A stretch of DNA of 64,000 nt from CBDCFL01 sp965216135. Lineage in GTDB: Bacteria; Pseudomonadota; Alphaproteobacteria; Rhodobacterales; Rhodobacteraceae. Shown one piece after another: positions 1-8,013 of this stretch. Positions within the stretch are counted from its first letter, which is position 1; every line of letters begins with the position of its first letter. The notes under the pieces were generated by a model. That model worked only from the letters and a program-made list of their open reading frames with translations. It made no database searches and was not told the DNA's origin. The stretch spans positions 1-64,000 of the forward strand of contig CBDCFL010000018.1 of the NCBI GenBank assembly GCA_965216135.1. The letters are read 5' to 3'. The position numbers and the translations under genes were made by a program.

Positions 1-1077
1 CTTGATCGCATAGCGCTCTTCCTCAGGAAGCTTGTTCCAGCGCTCGCGCCACAGGCATTCAGTCACGTGGCCGTATGTTTCGGTCAGGCCGTATACTTGG
101 GTAACGTTAAATCCCAGTGGCTCGACCGCGCGCAGGGTTGCGGCAGGTGGCGGCGCACCCGCAGTAAAGACCTCGACCACCCGGTCAAAGGCTCTCCGCT
201 CGCCCTGGGGCGCGTTGACGATCATATTCAGGACAATCGGTGCTCCGCCAAAATGGGTAACGCCTTCGTCCGCGATGGCGTCATAGATGTTTTTGGCGGT
301 GATGTCGCGGCAGCACACGACGGTGCCACCGATGAGCGGCATCATCCAGGTGTGGTTCCAGCCGTTGCAATGGAATAGCGGCACGATGGTCAGATACATC
401 GGATGCAAAACCATGCGCCAGGAAATCACCGTGCCCATGGTCATCAGGTAAGCGCCGCGATGATGATAAACGACTCCCTTGGGCCGTCCGGTGGTACCTG
501 ATGTGTAATTGAGCGCCAGGCTTTCCCACTCATCGGCGGGCATGGTCCAGTCAAATTCCGGATCGCCCTGGGCGATGAAGGCTTCATATTCGGGATAAGA
601 GCCCGTTGGTGAAAATCCCGCCTGAACGTCACAGACCTCAATAATTTCAGGCGGATCACCGGCCATCTTGCTAATGGCCTCTTGGGCAACCGGCAAGAAT
701 TGGGTGTCCACCAGCACCATTTTCGCGCCGCCGTGATCGAAAATGTAGGCGATCGTGTCGCTGTCAAGCCGGGTGTTTATGGTGTTCAGGATCGCGCCGG
801 TCGCGGGCACGCCAAAATGCGCCTCGGCCTGAGCAGGGATGTTGGGAAGGATCGTGGCAACGACATCGCCCTGGTCGACGCCTGCAGCTTTCAGGGCAGA
901 TGCAAGCCGGGATGCACGGGCGTGGTGTTCGCGGTACGTCACGCGGTGGCTGCCGTAAACCACAGCCATATGATCGGGGAAAACCAACGCCGCGCGGTTC
1001 AGGTGCGACAGCGGTGTCAGAGGCACGAAATTTGCGGCGGTCTTGTCAAGTCCGGTTTCGTCGGCAAGCCAACCCAT
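1..1077 (-). CDS. Acyl-CoA ligase (AMP-binding), 3' end outside window
   Basis: This is an ATP-dependent acyl-CoA synthetase of the ANL superfamily, which activates a carboxylic acid to acyl-AMP and then to its CoA thioester. The frame is open over 359 codons from an ATG at 1077, with GGAGA a few bases upstream, and runs off the left edge, so about a third of the protein is missing. The phosphate-binding motif YTSGTTGRPKG lies near residue 185 and the YGLTETYG adenylate motif near residue 330. The N-terminus (MGWLADETGLDKTAANFVPL) and the PLFHCNGWNHTWMMP segment resemble the Roseobacter medium-chain/methylmercaptopropionate ligase group (DmdB-like). That substrate is an inference from family resemblance; a generic short- or medium-chain acyl-CoA ligase is the safe call. 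Confidence 0.9.
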   Translation of the reverse strand, partial: MGWLADETGLDKTAANFVPLTPLSHLNRAALVFPDHMAVVYGSHRVTYREHHARASRLASALKAAGVDQGDVVATILPNIPAQAEAHFGVPATGAILNTINTRLDSDTIAYIFDHGGAKMVLVDTQFLPVAQEAISKMAGDPPEIIEVCDVQAGFSPTGSYPEYEAFIAQGDPEFDWTMPADEWESLALNYTSGTTGRPKGVVYHHRGAYLMTMGTVISWRMVLHPMYLTIVPLFHCNGWNHTWMMPLIGGTVVCCRDITAKNIYDAIADEGVTHFGGAPIVLNMIVNAPQGERRAFDRVVEVFTAGAPPPAATLRAVEPLGFNVTQVYGLTETYGHVTECLWRERWNKLPEEERYAIK

Positions 1078-1188
1078 GGGCGAAATCTCCGGTATCTGTC
1101 TGGACAATATTATTGCGATGTGCGGGCGGGTTTGAAAAGCAAGAAAACAACAGGTAGCGATACGGCCCAAGAGTAGGGGAATATTCAG

Positions 1189-2099
1189 GTGGAACAGGGC
1201 GGCATTTATCAGCCTGGCAGGGCGGCGCTCTTCATGATCATCGGTATGGCCGTGATCGGGTCATCGACAATTTCATCGTGGTGATCGCCGACAGCATCAG
1301 CCTATGGCAGTTTCACGCGACAAGATCGGCCATTGATCTGACGATCCTGGGTGTTCTGGCATGGCGGGGATGGGCGGTGATCCGGCCCCAAAGGTGGCGC
1401 CCAGTTCTGGCCCGCTCGGCGCTCTTTTCGGGCTCGATGCTGATTTATTTCGGCTGTCTGGCGTTTTTACCTATCGCCGTCGTCGTTGCCGGGCTGTTTA
1501 CCTCGCCAGTGCTGGTGATGATCATTTCGGCGTTGCTTCTTGGCAAGCGTGTGGGGGCCGTCCGGTGGGGATCGTGGGCGCTGGGCTTTACCGGAATATT
1601 GCTCGTCATCAACCCCGTAGCCGACGACTTTGATCTGCTGTCCCTGCTGCCATTGGTGGCCGCCCTGCTCTATGCGACATCGGCCGTGGCGACACGCCAG
1701 TGGTGCGAAGGCGAAACAACCGCGACATTGCTGTTTTGGTTTTTTGTCATTATCGGCGGGGCCAGTTTGATTGTCCTGGGCGCGATGACCGTGTTGTCGC
1801 CCGATGCGCCGTCTGGCCCCACGGGTTTTATCGCGCGCGGGCTAGGATGGCCCAGCGCCGCGGCGTGGTTCTGGATCGGCGCGCAGGCGGTGGGTTCTGT
1901 GATCGCGGTCGGTTTGATCACCCGGGCCTATCAGATTGGCGAGGCAAGTTTCGTTGCGATATTTGAATATTCGCTGATGATATTTGCACCACTTTGGGCC
2001 TATTTCATATGGCGATCCGAGTTGTCCGTAACCATGGCGCTGGGCATCACGCTGATCGCGGCTTCGGGCGCGATTATTGCATGGCGTAGCCGGATTTAG
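1189..2099 (+). pseudogene. EamA/DMT-family transporter with a frameshift near the N-terminus
   Basis: This is an inner-membrane exporter of the drug/metabolite transporter (EamA) family with about ten predicted hydrophobic helices. An open frame begins at GTG 1278, but the frame upstream from GTG 1189 (preceded by AGGGGA) encodes a plausible first helix, LFMIIGMAVIG, and the downstream frame then continues IDNFIVVIADSISLWQFH, the usual DMT sequence after helix 1. The two frames join if one base is added at the GGG run near 1258-1261, so a single-base deletion (or a sequencing error) separates them. Translation from 1278 alone would give 273 residues lacking most of the first helix. The substrate cannot be told. 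The gene is divergent from the acyl-CoA ligase. Confidence 0.75.
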
Positions 2100-2154
2100 C
2101 TGGGATATCATGACGATATGATCATCTCGCGCGGGCGGCGTTATATATTTGTTC

Positions 2155-3266
2155 CGTGCCTATCCGGTTGTCACCCACACCCACTACATCTAGGGTGCTC
2201 CCAGTCGCCCGAGTAAAGCTCGGCGTAAGTGGGAGCGGTGACATCGCCAGCGATTCCGAGCAGGGACCGGAAGGCGTTGAACGGGCAGAACCGCCTGTTG
2301 AAGCGGAAGGTGAACTCGTTGAGGTAGGCTTGGAGGTGCTGGTGGCTCACGCCGTGATGAATGCCACTCAGCCACGTCTTCAGGTTGGCGAAGACGAGAT
2401 GAATGATCGGCAGATACTCCTCAGCGACCTGGGAGTTGCCTCGCTCGGCGACGGCGAGGTGTTTGTAGCCGCGCTTGGCGAGGCTGGTATAGCCGGACCA
2501 ATCGTCGGTGATGACCGACGCACCCGAAGTAACGGCACCCTCGACAAAGCCGCAGAGCGATTCCGCGCTGCGGTCTGGCACGACAGCGAGTCGGACACGT
2601 CCGGCGTAGCGACCGCCCTTCCGCTTATCGAGCTTGGTTCCCGGCTTGCGCTGTCGCACTTCAACGGCGCTGGCGACAAGAAGCTTGTGGTGAACGCCCC
2701 GGCCCTTGCCGCGCGTGCGGCCGCCGACCCAGGTTTCGTCGACTTCGACATGGTCGCAGGCCTCGCTGCCGATGCGGTCCTGATCCGGCCGGACCATACC
2801 AGCGCGGAGCTTGTGGAGGATCTGAAAGGCGGTTTCGTAACGGGAAAGCCCGACCTGGCGCTGGAACTGTGTGGCAGACATGCCGGGCGTCTGGCTGGCA
2901 ACCAGATAGGCCGCCCAGAACCATACGCCCAGCGACGTATGGGAGCGCTCCATGACCGTCCCCGCCGTCAGCCCGGTGTCGCGGCGGCACTTTCGACAGC
3001 GCAAGACGCCGGGCCGGCTGGTGAAGCGGAACGGCTCTGCCGCCGTCTGGCAATGGGGGCAGACGAACCCGTCACCCCACCGCGCCTTCTCCAGGTAGGC
3101 GGCACAGGCCGCGTCATCCGGGAAAAGTCGTTGAAACTCGGGAAACGACCGCGGAAACGAAAGGTCTTCGCGCTGCGGAACATCCATCCCCGCTTCGTCC
3201 GCCTCCCGAGCCACTCGACGCCACACCCTACATATAGTGGGTGTGGGTGACAACCGGATAGGCACG
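2155..3266 (-). mobile_element. IS1595-family insertion sequence with 8-bp target duplication
   Basis: The element is 1112 bp. Its ends are long inverted repeats beginning CGTGCCTATCCGGTTGTCAC, identical for about 30 bp and nearly so for 40. ATTTGTTC is duplicated at 2147-2154 and 3267-3274, the 8-bp duplication known for IS1595. It carries one intact transposase gene. Confidence 0.95.
2171..3187 (-). CDS. IS1595-family (ISXO2-like) transposase
   Basis: This 338-residue transposase has the domain order of the ISXO2-like group: an N-terminal zinc ribbon (CPHC near residue 40, CRKC near residue 60) and a DDE-type catalytic domain with HVEVDETWVGG, VITDDWSGY and a C-terminal NLKTWLSGIHHGVS segment ending in FTFRFNRR. 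The start at ATG 3187 (MDVPQREDLSF) is chosen because the longer open frame extends outside the element. The gene fills the element and is intact, so the copy may be active. Confidence 0.93.
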   Translation of the reverse strand: MDVPQREDLSFPRSFPEFQRLFPDDAACAAYLEKARWGDGFVCPHCQTAAEPFRFTSRPGVLRCRKCRRDTGLTAGTVMERSHTSLGVWFWAAYLVASQTPGMSATQFQRQVGLSRYETAFQILHKLRAGMVRPDQDRIGSEACDHVEVDETWVGGRTRGKGRGVHHKLLVASAVEVRQRKPGTKLDKRKGGRYAGRVRLAVVPDRSAESLCGFVEGAVTSGASVITDDWSGYTSLAKRGYKHLAVAERGNSQVAEEYLPIIHLVFANLKTWLSGIHHGVSHQHLQAYLNEFTFRFNRRFCPFNAFRSLLGIAGDVTAPTYAELYSGDWEHPRCSGCG

Positions 3267-3885
3267 ATTTGTTCATATCCCCAAGACCGGGGGGACGGCC
3301 CTTTCGCTGGCGCTGGAAACCCGCGCGAGGGCTGACGACATATTGATCGGCGACACCCCGAAAGCGCGTCGCCGGCGTGGGCGGGTTGAGAAATTACAGG
3401 CAAAGACGGCGGGGCGGTTGTGGAAACATTCGACCCTGGCTGATATTGCAGGGCTTGCCGATCCGCGTGAGTTTTTTGTGGTTACAATCGTGCGAAATCC
3501 CTGGGACCGGATGGTTAGCTATTACCACTGGCTGCGCGAACAAAGCTGGGATCATCCGGCCGTCAGCGCCTCTAAGTCGTTGCCGTTCGGTGATTTTCTG
3601 TTCGACGAGCGCGTCGCAGCTGCGGTCAGACAAGCACCCTACGCGGCTTACGTGACGCACGCCAATGGCGCGGAACATTGTCAGTTATTTGCCCGCCTTG
3701 AGCATCTGGGCGAAGACCTGGCGCCGTTCGAGGTGCATCTTGGATTTGCCCTGACACCCTTGGCACGGGTCAATGTGTCGAGCCGGGATCGCGATTACCG
3801 CCGCTATTATGACGACACTTTGGCCGAGCAGGTCGGCCGCCTGGCGGCGGCGGATATAGGGCGGTTTGGGTATGAATTTGGGTGA

Positions 3886-4278
3886 GGATGCGTTCTTGCG
3901 CGAATCATTGGTTAACATCCTGGAAAAACGCCGAATTTGGGTGTCGGATTTCTATCGGCACCCTGTCGGCTATCCGTCGGACCGGATTCTCCAGAAAGCC
4001 GGGGTTAACTCAGCGCGCGGAGGGTGGTGTGCGCCCTGGCTGACGAGGCGTGATTTTGCGGGGGGGGGTCGCGCCTGGGGTAGCGATATAGGTGGCGTCG
4101 TTTCAAGGTGCATAGTGCGGACCTTTCGGGCATTCGTAGCGGCGTTGCGAAGGTTCTTTTGGCCGCGAGTGACCGGCGGCCCCCCAAGCCGGGAGTTTAC
4201 GGGATTTTAGGGGTTTGATCTGAACGAATTATTAACCTGCGGCCGGTTGTGGCGGAGTGAACCCCGCCCTACGCCTGC
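3886..4278. other. 393-bp stretch with no supported gene
   Basis: No frame here has convincing coding character. It contains a poly-G run near 4061-4068 and ends in the region 3' of the DUF1127-like gene. Nothing else is recognised. Confidence 0.6.
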
Positions 4279-4500
4279 TCAATTGTGATGCGAGAACAGG
4301 TAAGCATTTCCATTGGCTTTGAGGCGTGTGAGGCCGACGTCCTTCAGTAACGCATCATGCGCTCTCAGCAAATTTTGGGCCTCGTGGCTGTGGCGGTGAG
4401 CCTGGACAAGAATTTTGGCCATACCCGTGAAAAACCCCAACTTGATGCGGATTGGCGGACCGATTGGCGCGGAAACAGCGGTGTGGATCATCGTGGTCAT
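4279..4500 (-). CDS. Small DUF1127-like protein
   Basis: This is a 73-residue basic protein. Its C-terminal half, LLRAHDALLKDVGLTRLKANG, matches the short arginine/leucine-rich DUF1127 (YjiS-like) motif in which a conserved D-x-GL-x-R follows an amphipathic helix. DUF1127 proteins in alphaproteobacteria are small, often stress- or phosphate-linked and RNA-binding in a few studied cases; no role can be assigned to this one. It stands alone, with the IS5-family element starting about 100 bp upstream of its start codon, which may have separated it from its own promoter context. Confidence 0.65.
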   Translation of the reverse strand: MTTMIHTAVSAPIGPPIRIKLGFFTGMAKILVQAHRHSHEAQNLLRAHDALLKDVGLTRLKANGNAYLFSHHN

Positions 4501-4606
4501 GTCGTTTCCTAAAATTGCGTTTCAGTTGCTGTATTCGGCGCCGTGATCTGACCCTAGCAACCGGCGACCCTTGACAACAAATGATCAATTTTCACACTAT
4601 CCATTA

Positions 4607-5445
4607 GGGCTTGTTGACGTTTAGGGATTCCCAAATCGGCTGATGACTGATTCAAGGTTGCAAACAGAGGAGAGCAGCCTTGATCCGCACAGTTCTGACC
4701 GACGCCCAATGGGCTGTCATCGCACCGCACTGCCTTGGCCGGGAATGCGACCCCGGTCGTACCGGCCCTGACCCGCGCCGGTTTGTCGAGGCAGTTCTCT
4801 GGATCTCGCGGACCGGATGCCCCTGGCGCGACCTGCCGGAAGAGTTCGGGCGCTGGAACAGCGTGTTCAAGCGCTTCCGAAGGTGGGTGAGGGCCGACGC
4901 TTTCTATCATATGTTCAGGGTATTAGCCGAAGATGCAGACTTCGAATACACGATGATCGACGGTAGTATCGTCAAAGTCCACCGACACGGTCAGGGCGCA
5001 AAAGGGGGACTCAAAGCCAAGCCATCGGACGCTCTCGCGGCGGGATAACGACAAAGATCATAGCTCTGACGGACGCGCTCGGCAATCTGATCGACTTCCG
5101 CCTTCTGCCCGGTCAGGCGCATGACCTGCGGGGTACCGCCGCACTGATCGAGGGCCTCACCTGCGACCAGTTTCTCGCCGACCGTGCCTTCGACGCGAAC
5201 TGGCTGCGCGAAGCGCTGACCAGTGCCGGGATCGAGCCGGTAATCCCTCCAAAATCAAACCGCCGCTTCCCGGCGGAGTTCGACCGCCACACCTACAAAT
5301 GGCGTCACCTGGTCGAAAACTTCTTCGGAAAGCTGAAGGAATACAGAGGGATCGCAATGCGTTCCTGCAAAACAGATGACAGCTTCAAAGCATTCATCTC
5401 GCTTGCTGCAATCGTCATTCAAACACGATGAACGTCAACACCCCC
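4607..5445 (+). mobile_element. IS5-family (IS427-type) insertion sequence
   Basis: The element is 839 bp, bounded by imperfect inverted repeats (GGGCTTGTTGACG on the left, GGGGGTGTTGACG read from the right) and flanked by TA at 4605-4606 and 5446-5447. The two-frame transposase and the size fit the IS427 group. It ends about 20 bp before the start codon of the LysR gene, so it probably replaces or modifies that promoter. Confidence 0.82.
4680..5431 (+). CDS. IS5-family transposase made by frameshift (two frames)
   Basis: The first frame runs from TTG 4680 (behind a GAGGAGAG ribosome site) to 5048 and encodes the N-terminal DUF4096-like part (LTDAQWAVIAPH, GCPWRDLPEEFGRW). The second frame carries the DDE domain (DFEYTMIDGSIV then GRSRGGITTKII, ADRAFDANWLR, FGKLKEYRGIAMR) to TGA 5431. 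The overlap contains A-AAA-GGG near 5000-5007, a usual slippery site for -1 frameshifting in IS427 elements, which would give a protein of about 250 residues. The arrangement is therefore likely programmed rather than a defect. Confidence 0.8.
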
Positions 5446-5468
5446 TAGTTTTTTTAATGAGAGATTTG

Positions 5469-6365
5469 ATGCCCCGGCGCTTGCCCAATCTCAATCAGCT
5501 GCGTGCCTTCGAGGCCACCGCCAGGCATCTCAGCTTCAAAGATGCCGCCAGCGAGTTGTTCGTCACCCAAGCCGCGGTCAGTCATCAGGTCAAAGCGCTG
5601 GAGCAGGATATTGGGTATCAACTATTCCACCGGCATGGTCGCGAAGTCAGCTTGACTGAAGAGGCTCTGAAATTTGTAGCTGATATAACGCCGGCGCTTG
5701 ACCAGATCGCCGAGGCAACGGCGACGCTGAAATCTAAAGACATTGCCGGAACACTGAAAATGTCAATGGCCGGGTATTTCGCTGACCGGGTTGTGCGACC
5801 ACATCTGGCTGAATTCAAAGCGCTATACCCGGAACTGCAATTGGACCTCAGCTATACCAAAGACATTGTTGATTTCAGCACGGCGGATATCCACGCGGCG
5901 CTCCGTGCCGGAGTGGGACCCTGGAAGGGACTCGCGTCGATCGAGATTTACAATAAATCCGTTCCCGTTTGTTCACCCAGCCTGGTGGAAGGGCTGGATC
6001 TTCCGATATCTGCTGAACAGATCGCCCGATTGCCATTGGCGACGACAAAGGGCCATTCAAGCGGCTGGCTGGACTGGTTTGCTGCGGCAGGGATTGACGA
6101 TACTTCAAGCCTTGATTTCATCGAATTTAGCGACGGAGGGCTTGCCTATGACTTTGCGACTGCGGGCCGGGGCGTGGCGTTGTTTAGTGATCTTGCGCTG
6201 ATCCAGCACGAGCTGTCCACCGGGGCTCTGGTAATAATTAACCCGCTGGCGATTAAAAAACGTGCAATTTATCTGGTTTATCCTGAAACACAGCATCCTG
6301 ACGCCAAAATTCTGGCTTTCGCCGATTGGCTGAAGTCGGTCGTGGCGCGAATACAGGCCGGGTGA
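5469..6365 (+). CDS. LysR-family transcriptional regulator (GcvA-like)
   Basis: This 298-residue regulator begins with a classic LysR winged helix-turn-helix (LNQLRAFEATARHLSFKDAA, then TQAAVSHQVKALE) followed by the two-lobed periplasmic-binding-like effector domain. The opening RRLPNLNQLRAFEA is typical of the GcvA/AmpR branch. The start at ATG 5469 is preferred; an in-frame ATG at 5457 is also possible. The IS5-family element ends only about 20 bp upstream, so any native autoregulatory or divergent promoter has been displaced and the gene may depend on outward transcription from the element. Its target is unknown; a LysR gene normally lies beside the gene it controls. Confidence 0.9.
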   Translation: MPRRLPNLNQLRAFEATARHLSFKDAASELFVTQAAVSHQVKALEQDIGYQLFHRHGREVSLTEEALKFVADITPALDQIAEATATLKSKDIAGTLKMSMAGYFADRVVRPHLAEFKALYPELQLDLSYTKDIVDFSTADIHAALRAGVGPWKGLASIEIYNKSVPVCSPSLVEGLDLPISAEQIARLPLATTKGHSSGWLDWFAAAGIDDTSSLDFIEFSDGGLAYDFATAGRGVALFSDLALIQHELSTGALVIINPLAIKKRAIYLVYPETQHPDAKILAFADWLKSVVARIQAG

Positions 6366-6834
6366 TTATGTAGAGAACTGCAATCTTCCGCCGATCCGTA
6401 CAAATTGCTGCGACGGTAGCATTGGTCACTAAGGGCTCTCAGACCTGCCCTTCGTGTCCGTCCGCTGCGCCGTTTTATGACGCGCGAGCGAATGAAAAGT
6501 CGCGCTGAAGGTGGCGGGGTGGTGTGGAAATGACTGTTGTCGTTTCAAGGCCGACGGTACGGGGGAAGTGGGCGTTTGGGCCGAAATCGGAGCAGAGGGC
6601 AGTGCCCGGCCGCGGGTGGGCGCGGCGACAGTTGAGATCTGCGCTTTATGGCGCCGCCACATCTTCCGTTTGTTCGGGTGTGCAGGCCCTTTTGCTTGCT
6701 GTTATTTATCTCGGATGCTGTTTCGGATCGCGATTTCGTCGCGCTCAACCTTTTGCTGCACATTTCGAAATACTTCGAGGCCTTTGGGTGAATGTGTCCC
6801 GAGGATCAGCCGCATTTTTAGGCGCTCTTCGGCT
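6366..6834. other. Non-coding stretch with repeat copy and debris
   Basis: No intact gene is seen between the LysR gene and the SDR relic. It holds one copy of the dispersed intergenic repeat (about 6590-6683). A minus-strand stretch around 6702-6840 encodes THSPKGLEVFRNVQQKVERD, which looks protein-like but could not be placed in a family and may be a gene fragment. Confidence 0.5.
6590..6683 (-). repeat. Dispersed intergenic repeat, copy 1 (core part)
   Basis: The core reads GATCTGCGCTTTATGGCGCC followed by GCCACATCTTCCG and GTTCGGGTGTGC. The same core occurs near 48550-48590, 50827-50875, 55976-56016 and 61887-61928. The upstream AGGGCAGTGCCCGGCCGCGG arm is also shared. The double-hairpin end module of the other copies is not seen here, so this is a partial copy. 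Confidence 0.75.
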
Positions 6835-6991
6835 GGCATCAAGATTGGAAAATCAGGGCATCGCCCGTCAGCCCATGGGCCGCATCGGTAAAGCCGAGGA
6901 AATCGCAGCACTGGCGACTTATCTGGCCAGCGATGAAAGCGGATTCACCGCCGGACAAACACACGCAATTGACGGCGGCTGGGCCGTCTAG
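6835..6991 (+). pseudogene. C-terminal relic of a short-chain dehydrogenase
   Basis: The frame ending at TAG 6989-6991 encodes RQPMGRIGKAEEIAALATYL, then SDESGFTAGQTHAIDGGWAV, which is the characteristic end of a classical SDR oxidoreductase (GRxGxxEEIA..V.YLASDES.F.TG....IDGG). The catalytic Tyr-Lys and the Rossmann domain are missing; the sequence upstream is unrelated. The relic lies 21 bp before the FAH-family relic, and SDR plus FAH-type hydrolase is a known pair in sugar-acid pathways such as the 2,4-diketo-3-deoxy-L-fuconate route. The original pathway is an inference. Confidence 0.75.
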
Positions 6992-7012
6992 AATTTTCGG
7001 GAGAAAAGAAAC

Positions 7013-7150
7013 ATGAAACTTCTGCGATTTGGCCCTTTCGGTGCTGAGAAACCCGGACTGCTGGATGCCGACCGTCAGATTCGTGACCTCTCGGGTGTGA
7101 TTGACGATGAGGCAAAGCGCTCTAGGTTTTCGATCAATGATGCGCGCTAA
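7013..7150 (+). pseudogene. N-terminal relic of an FAH-family hydrolase
   Basis: From ATG 7013, behind a GGGAG ribosome site, 36 residues (MKLLRFGPFGAEKPGLLDAD followed by RQIRDLSGVIDD) match the start of fumarylacetoacetate hydrolase-family enzymes related to 2,4-diketo-3-deoxy-L-fuconate hydrolase. The similarity stops abruptly and the frame ends at TAA 7150. The catalytic metal-binding domain is missing, so the gene is a fragment. It points towards the 3' end of xylG, with which it is convergent. Confidence 0.75.
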
Positions 7151-7243
7151 GGAGTTCGCGAACCAGCGCTGGATCCGGAGATGGCGCCTCCGACGTGGCC
7201 GCAAACTGCGAACCTGCCGATCAAAAAACTGGGCCCGCAGCGG

Positions 7244-8002
7244 TCAGGTCGTCTTTGGCAGCTTCTTCCCCAGAATAATCATGCTCAGAATCTCGTCGTC
7301 GGTCACATCCGCGACGTTTTCGGTGCCCACCAGCCTGCCGTTTTTCATCACGCAAACCCGGTCACATAATTCCATCACATCGTGGATGTCGTGGCTGATC
7401 AGGAAAATCCCGATACCGTCGGCTTTCAACTGATGAATAAGTTCGGCCACCATTTGGGTTTCCTGCGGGCCAAGGGCGGCGGTTGGTTCGTCCATGATCA
7501 GAATTCGCGCGTTGAAATACACGGCGCGGGTGATTGCCACCGACTGGCGTTGACCACCGGAAAGCGCGCTGACGGGGGATGAAAATTTAACGAAATTCGG
7601 GTTCAGGCGGCCCATGATCTTGCGGGTTTCGGCCTCCATCGCAACATCGTCCACCGTCCCCAGCCGGGTCACAAGTTCGCGGCCCAGAAACAGATTGGCG
7701 GCAGCGTCAAGATTGTCCGCCAGCGCCAGCGTCTGGTAGATGGTTTCAATATTGTATCGGCGCGCATCGCGCGGATTGTTGATGATCGCCCGTTCGCCAT
7801 TCACATAAATCTCACCGGCATCCGCCTTGTAGGCCCCCGAAAGAACCTTGATCAGCGTCGATTTGCCGGCGCCATTGTGGCCCAGCAAGCCGACAACTTC
7901 GCCGGGAAACAGATCAATGCTGAAGTTGTCCACCGCTTTGATGCCGCCAAAGGCCAGTTCGATATTTTTCATTTCAACCAGTGGGGTTGGTGTGTCCATC
8001 AT
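7244..8002 (-). CDS. xylG: Sugar ABC transporter ATP-binding protein (xylose type)
   Basis: This 252-residue single-domain ATPase energises a sugar ABC importer. Visible motifs are Walker A GHNGAGKST (near residue 42), the signature LSGGQRQ (near residue 147), Walker B ILIMDEP and the switch histidine in ISHDIHD. Single-domain versions of this size are usual for alphaproteobacterial carbohydrate uptake family 2 transporters such as FrcA, unlike the 513-residue double-domain XylG of E. coli. The start codon is ATG 8002 (an adjacent ATG at 7999 is possible) and the gene lies 11 bp after xylH, clearly in the same operon. Xylose as the substrate is inferred from the linked xylB and xylA. Confidence 0.92.
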   Translation of the reverse strand: MMDTPTPLVEMKNIELAFGGIKAVDNFSIDLFPGEVVGLLGHNGAGKSTLIKVLSGAYKADAGEIYVNGERAIINNPRDARRYNIETIYQTLALADNLDAAANLFLGRELVTRLGTVDDVAMEAETRKIMGRLNPNFVKFSSPVSALSGGQRQSVAITRAVYFNARILIMDEPTAALGPQETQMVAELIHQLKADGIGIFLISHDIHDVMELCDRVCVMKNGRLVGTENVADVTDDEILSMIILGKKLPKTT

Positions 8003-8013
8003 ACGATCCTTCG

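Larger units (their letters stand above)
2118..3885 (+). pseudogene. Sulfotransferase-family gene split by an IS1595 insertion
   Basis: Removing the insertion element and one copy of its 8-bp target duplication restores one frame starting at ATG 2118: MIISRGRRYIFV then HIPKTGGTALSLALE. HIPKTGG is the 5'-phosphosulfate (PAPS) binding loop of the Sulfotransfer_2 family, and the element sits exactly inside it. Downstream, VTIVRNPWDRMVSYYHW matches the 3'-phosphate-binding RNPxDRxxSxYxW region, and the protein ends at TGA 3883-3885. The reconstructed protein is about 215 residues, a normal size for this family, which sulfates carbohydrates or lipids. The gene must be inactive as it stands because the first 12 codons and the rest are separated by 1.1 kb. 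Confidence 0.9.

Noticed and set aside
2156..3250. 364-codon plus-strand open frame across the IS1595 element
   Set aside because: It is the antisense of the transposase gene, which has clear zinc-ribbon and catalytic motifs; GC-rich third positions make such shadows common.
3866..4210. 114-codon plus-strand frame after the sulfotransferase
   Set aside because: Odd composition, poly-glycine run and no family motif; it overlaps the end of the real gene in another frame.
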